Shown here: positions 6,401-7,514 of the stretch, in pieces | Layout of the letters: the number at the start of each line of letters is the position of its first letter | Position numbering within the stretch: the first letter of the stretch is position 1 | Assembly (NCBI GenBank): GCA_003447785.1 | Contig: DLYJ01000251.1 | Span: 1-7,514 of the forward strand | Reading direction: 5' to 3' | Length of the DNA stretch: 7,514 bases | Origin: Treponema sp. | Lineage (GTDB): Bacteria; Spirochaetota; Spirochaetia; Treponematales; Treponemataceae | Notes under the pieces: generated by a model | What the model saw: the letters and a program-made list of their open reading frames with translations, nothing else | Database searches by the model: none | Told to the model about the DNA's origin: nothing | Position numbers and translations under genes: made by a program

Positions 6401-7514
6401 AGCTTGCAGGTCTTGCAGAAACAGACAGTCTGACAGCGTCTGCAAATGAGGCTTCTATCGGGGCTTCATTTACATTCTGGGACAGCACAGATGAAACAAC
6501 ACCTGGTTCAACCAGCCAGTTCTGTGTACTGCATGTAAGCGATCTTGAACTAGCCCTCTATGATGGAATTGCACCAACTGCAAAAATTAAACCGTTCTAC
6601 TGGTACTCTAAAGACGATAACAGCCTTTACCAGAACAGCAAAGCTAATGGTCATATTGAATTGGAAAGCGACTGGCTTGGAGCCCCAGGATATGATTCAC
6701 AGGCCACAAGCGGGGAATTTGATAAAGACCCTAAAGTTTCTGGAACTATTGTTATCAAGGGTAGTGCATACGACAACAAGATGCTTAAGAACATTGCCCT
6801 TAAGATTGACGGATTTAAGCTTGACGGAACAAATGCCGGCAAAGAATTTATCTTTGCAACCTTTAACGGCACATCATGGGATAAAACTGACGGTTCAGGA
6901 GCAAGCCCGGTTGCAGGCGGAAGCCTCGCAGATGACGGCTGGATTTTTGAAATCTCAGACAACAGCCTCGGCCAGGACGGACACTCTGTAAACTGGACTT
7001 TGACTCTGGACACTTCAAAGGTTTCTACGGTTGTAACTACAACTACCGGTACAGAAACCCTTGATCAGGTTGCGCTCGACAGTGTAGCACTTGTAAAGGC
7101 AACCGACTCCAACAACAATGCTTCTGATATTTCATCGGAAGCGGCTTTGACACAGACTGCAGACGGAGCATTGACTCCTCGCTACAGGATGGACATTGTT
7201 CCTTACATCACAAAAGTTTCTACAAGCCTGAGCAGACTTAAGATAAATAATCCGACTGTTTACAGCCGCACGGCAAAGGGCCACTATTCGGTTTATGTAC
7301 TGGGAACCACAGGTGAATCTGTAACACTTACAGGCTTTAACCTTGGTTCAACTACTACAGTTACAAGTACTGATTTAACTGGAAGCGGTGATTATGATCA
7401 CTCATTACGTGTAGATACAGACGGTGATGCCGGAGATGAGTACTTTGAAATCATTTCCCTGAACAACAAGAATAACAATGATTCTTATGGTTCAGCGTAT
7501 ACTTCATTGCCTGA
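1..7514 (+). CDS. Giant multi-module Ig-like repeat protein, internal fragment (both ends outside window)
   Basis: Frame 1 was translated line by line and contains no stop codon across 2504 codons; the last two bases (ga) begin a further codon. The first codons (T-D-M-S-G-A-N-P) are already mid-domain, so the start is upstream; no in-frame ATG has a ribosome-binding site or signal peptide after it. The product is rich in Thr, Ser, Asn, Asp and Gly, has 10 Cys, and shows alternating beta-strand patterns with no membrane helix and no catalytic signature. Recurrent D-x-x-G-N turns and D-x-x-x-P linkers mark about ten Ig-like modules, followed by an EF-hand-like loop, a distinct beta domain and a TIG-like domain. 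This is the build of bacterial surface or secreted stalk and adhesin proteins. The wording recalls Treponema proteins annotated only as Ig-like domain-containing. An extracellular structural or adhesive role is inference; the ligand is unknown. Codon use looks uniform throughout, with no sign of frameshift or transferred segments. Confidence 0.95.
436..1035 (+). other. Fibronectin/Ig-like beta segment preceding the regular modules
   Basis: Residues 146-345. It contains DVFLNYTINPENNPSYN (from about residue 166), then INLTVTPGLDLTNLDTSTIS followed by VYYTK (residues 210-234). The YYTK strand recurs at residues 923-926 in a later module. It closes with HYVFSIEGTDINGQK (residues 315-329), which resembles the last strands of a fibronectin type III or Ig-like fold, and an acidic DDDGFGF loop. 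At 200 residues it is long for a single domain, so it may hold two small domains or one with a large loop (residues 249-280 include an Ala-rich, possibly helical stretch). The D-x-x-x-P linker used downstream is absent; the boundary SNSKTP is my choice. Confidence 0.45.
1036..1434 (+). repeat. Ig-like module 1 (residues 346-478)
   Basis: It opens with TPTIIINQEAG, the P-x-I-x-I strand that opens most later modules. It continues through GSFGFDGTINSSEE and SVTYTLKLSDANDAEDSA, and closes with VEFTISAQNAGGTSSQNRQY. NAGGT stands where later modules have D-x-x-G-N. The linker to the next module is DSKAP at 1420-1434. Length is 133 residues. It is acidic, with no Cys. Confidence 0.65.
1435..1776 (+). 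repeat. Ig-like module 2 (residues 479-592)
   Basis: A compact 114-residue module with an early strand and turn IFINNTKTFSLSGTTIDNF. It closes with LTVTAYDAAGNSTDTEYKVE, containing the canonical DAAGN turn at 1717-1731, and the linker DTIAP at 1762-1776. It fits the general pattern of bacterial Ig-like families in which the penultimate strand ends A-x-D-x-A-G-N. The exact Pfam family cannot be fixed by eye. Confidence 0.75.
1777..2355 (+). repeat. Ig-like module 3, enlarged (residues 593-785)
   Basis: At 193 residues this is longer than a simple Ig domain. Residues 593-640 precede the core strands (ARTITIRGDFTEDGSGVNMI, then YYKIYD, residues about 646-671). A long acidic and aromatic loop follows (residues 672-710). 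The closing strand is NYLALVAVDNVGNAA with DNVGN at 2227-2241. An unusual 33-residue spacer, rich in Ser and Asn with Trp (SAQASNTWNNSASFF), runs to the linker DTESP at 2341-2355. Confidence 0.7.
2356..2661 (+). repeat. Ig-like module 4, minimal form (residues 786-887)
   Basis: At 102 residues this is the shortest and cleanest copy, and so the best template for defining the repeat. It runs NEITVAGTVNDNASGVSSVV (strand, acidic turn, strand), then LTLNGQNVTG, then GWTATIPTSLLQ, then YPVNATVKDAAGNSSAS with DAAGN at 2599-2613. It ends with linker DATSP at 2647-2661. G-T-V-x-D-x-A-S-G-V is the usual B-C loop of bacterial Ig-like folds. Confidence 0.8.
2662..3075 (+). repeat. Ig-like module 5 (residues 888-1025)
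   Basis: It opens DLEITTPLKNASINGSISVT, closely echoing module 8 (DVRITTP..., then TGDIKIGGNATD). The middle strand is LALYYTKADP. A hydrophilic loop with several Pro follows (residues 931-944). The closing strand is VWLIPVVTDTAGNCNIY with DTAGN at 2959-2973. The spacer is long and contains Cys. The linker VDRDSDRP (DSDRP at 3061-3075) is more acidic than the DxTAP type and could bind a metal ion. Confidence 0.75.
3076..3477 (+). repeat. Ig-like module 6 (residues 1026-1159)
   Basis: It opens PTIRLINLNKLSDGSYILKY (the Pro belongs to the preceding linker). It then reads NATLEGTINDDDATSTATVK, HLYITEDAPYTGTGD and DGSFTYTPASTHDGTKNLYF, closing YIEDNSGAKFYTNNA with DNSGA at 3349-3363 in place of D-x-x-G-N. 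A 34-residue tail leads to DSTAP at 3463-3477. The pattern L-x-G-T-I-x-D-D with a following YIT strand is shared with modules 3-5. Confidence 0.7.
3478..3930 (+). repeat. Ig-like module 7 (residues 1160-1310)
   Basis: A Ser/Thr-rich lead (QTSNGTSVTPGTS) precedes strands RQYVQFIIKGKDANGIEGML and LTLKYKD. It closes SITCSIEVYDTSGLSGNASP, where the turn is expanded to DTSGLSGN (3871-3894) relative to D-x-x-G-N. The linker is VDNDGP (DNDGP at 3916-3930). Length is 151 residues. The expanded turn and acidic linker set it apart from modules 2 and 4. Confidence 0.7.
3931..4335 (+). repeat. Ig-like module 8 (residues 1311-1445)
   Basis: It opens DVRITTPSSNDEVTGDIKIG, then NATDVGLADTYITKWLIPTK. The charged segment TKTQRAMTDEQLMALTDDEG (residues 1351-1370) may be helical. 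It continues through SWSFTIATDEAKKYD and closes YVLAVDNLGNYTLKKDFTF with DNLGN at 4267-4281. The linker is DGDRP at 4321-4335, with His-Asn-Pro in front. It has one Cys (YCPHP). Length is 135 residues. Confidence 0.75.
4336..4845 (+). repeat. Ig-like module 9 with aromatic WWGI block (residues 1446-1615)
   Basis: It opens KTSISYPTDGLTLGGTIRVT (residues 1446-1465), then NVAAVFIQIAKKTSDGKYNF. The notable part is 4657-4800: SWWGIKAT, then SSSWYIQINNEKELDPAAGE, then IRACAVNAEGKFGTWS. From memory this aromatic block, ending in an E-x-D-P-x-x-G-E-T turn, recurs in other giant spirochaete Ig-like proteins; no search was possible. NAEGK (4780-4794) replaces D-x-x-G-N. The linker is DATAP at 4831-4845. 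Length is 170 residues. Confidence 0.7.
4846..5235 (+). repeat. Ig-like module 10 (residues 1616-1745)
   Basis: It starts TQEATLCQYDAQITSANAKA. Core strands are SWYLTVKLEDESELSSYTVK, then IYIPVDTTTEYVTYTVSVTD. The turn DSQTSG (5170-5187) replaces D-x-x-G-N. It closes TLTTTYELRLDNTAP, with linker DNTAP at 5221-5235. Length is 130 residues. The opening half is the least alike among the modules. Confidence 0.7.
5236..5997 (+). repeat. Ig-like module 11, double length with nested insert (residues 1746-1999)
   Basis: At 254 residues this is about twice a normal module. The first half has YVFTLGGKTEETGSGLERVA and FYYIRHGSD, aligning with the B-C region of modules 3 and 5, then NSISMWALPV. After an insert (5542-5724) the Ig pattern resumes with AYFPYAQVVDNTGKEKKS, DNTGK at 5752-5766. 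A further strand set follows: YIWDATIHSGNIADGPAE, then LVIIAFDKAENVSSITYKVN, with DKAEN at 5938-5952, and the degenerate linker NSAP at 5986-5997. It could be read as one module with an insert, or as one and a half fused modules, since two closing turns are present. Confidence 0.6.
5542..5724 (+). other. Putative nested small beta-barrel insert in module 11
   Basis: Residues 1848-1908 interrupt the expected path between strand NSISMWALPV and closing strand AYFPYAQVVDNTG. The core reads HIRVGGLIEVGGVYRRIESI, then NDGRTIGFNTSTG. That pattern (x-I-x-V-G-G-x-I-x-V-G-G-x-Y-R-x-I-x-S-I, then an I-G-F strand) resembles SH3-like or KOW-like small barrels. The alternative is an elongated loop of the Ig module. 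The function is unknown. Confidence 0.4.
5998..6576 (+). other. Domain opening with EF-hand-like loop (residues 2000-2192)
   Basis: It starts RLAKVYLGTDLNSNGSFTAG, placing a calcium-type loop ten residues after the NSAP linker. Gly-, Thr- and Ala-rich strands follow (EIVGGNGNIIMVYKKGA, VDNTITGVITDTIGSVSYKS). It ends with a recognisable block: ASFTFWDSTDETTPGSTSQF, then CVLHVSDLELALYDGIAP. The linker DGIAP (6562-6576) keeps the D-x-x-x-P form, but the domain lacks the D-x-x-G-N turn. I recall the FWDST...TPGSTSQ block from other Treponema giant proteins; this is unverified. Confidence 0.55.
6025..6060 (+). other. EF-hand-type calcium-binding loop DLNSNGSFTAGE
   Basis: Residues 2009-2020 match a 12-residue EF-hand loop: Asp at 1, Asn at 3, Asn at 5, Gly at 6, hydrophobic Phe at 8, Thr at 9, Glu at 12, followed by F-V-G-Y. 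The flanks VYLGT and FVGYDVY look like strands, not the helices of a classical EF-hand, so this is a stand-alone loop of the kind found in extracellular bacterial repeat proteins. Calcium binding is inferred. Confidence 0.65.
6577..7179 (+). other. Large C-proximal beta domain, distinct from the Ig modules (residues 2193-2393)
   Basis: It opens TAKIKPFYWYSKDDNSLYQN, then NGHIELESDWLG, then DKDPKVSGTIVIKGSAYDNK, an Ig-like start with an enlarged acidic and aromatic entry loop. It continues LKNIALKIDGFKLDG, then FIFATFNGTSWDKTDGSG, then DGWIFEISDNSLGQDGHSVN, then WTLTLDTSKV. It closes VALVKATDSNNNASDISSEA, where DSNNNAS (7105-7125) stands in for the D-x-x-G-N turn. At about 200 residues it is bigger than the modules upstream. 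The PFYW...NSLY...NGHIELE opening seems familiar from Treponema giant proteins, by memory only. No catalytic residues were recognised. Confidence 0.55.
7180..7514 (+). other. IPT/TIG-like domain start, truncated by window end (from residue 2394)
   Basis: It opens RYRMDIVPYITKVSTSLSRL, then NNPTVYSRTAKGHYSVYVLG, then ESVTLTGFNLGSTTTVTS. The order P-x-I-x-x-V ... x-V-T-L-x-G-F-N-L is the IPT/TIG signature (a first strand, then G-x-x-V-T-I-x-G-x-N-F), with an unusually long segment between the two strands. Near the end, DTDGDAGDEYFEII (from 7414) is an acidic D-x-D-x-D ladder. The domain is not complete in the window. Confidence 0.55.

Noticed and set aside
6651..7013. 120-codon open frame on the minus strand, overlapped on the plus strand by a 143-codon frame at 6560-6991
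   Set aside because: Both lie over the continuous frame-1 gene, whose translation has clear domain patterns there. Their own translations show no recognisable motifs and no ribosome-binding context was seen. They reflect low stop density in this codon composition.

Overview
The whole window lies inside one gene. Frame 1 of the + strand is open from base 1 to base 7514, giving 2504 complete codons plus two bases. It has no stop, no credible start and no non-coding gap. The product is a giant, mostly beta-stranded, presumably exported protein built from serial Ig-like modules. Both the N-terminus (with any signal peptide) and the C-terminus lie outside the window. Every other open frame on either strand is a shadow of this gene.

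Organism: GC is moderate (38-47% in lines counted by hand). The protein is rich in Thr, Ser, Asn and Asp, with only 10 Cys. The end-of-module wording resembles giant Ig-like proteins I remember from host-associated Treponema (rumen, gut or oral spirochaetes). That assignment rests on memory and style, not on a search; other anaerobes with large surface proteins remain possible.

Layout: bases 1-435 are an N-proximal segment, partly likely helical, with no recognised fold. Bases 436-1035 are a fibronectin/Ig-like beta segment. Bases 1036-5997 hold a string of ten Ig-like modules of about 100-250 residues. Most end with a strand carrying a D-x-x-G-N type turn (DAAGN, DNVGN, DTAGN, DNLGN), followed 10-35 residues later by a linker of the form D-x-x-x-P (DTIAP, DTESP, DATSP, DSDRP, DSTAP, DNDGP, DGDRP, DATAP, DNTAP, NSAP). 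The modules are highly diverged from one another, so this is an old protein-level repeat and not a recent DNA tandem array. The tenth module (5236-5997) is roughly twice the usual size and appears to carry a nested beta-rich insert. Bases 5998-6576 start with a near-perfect EF-hand-type calcium loop. Bases 6577-7179 form a larger, different beta domain. Bases 7180-7514 begin a domain resembling IPT/TIG folds, which runs off the window end.

Working picture (inference): the module string is a long extracellular or periplasmic stalk, possibly stiffened by calcium at acidic linkers and at the EF-hand-like loop. The last three blocks form a distinct C-proximal unit. No catalytic motif was seen, so a structural or adhesive role is more likely than an enzymatic one, but no ligand can be named.
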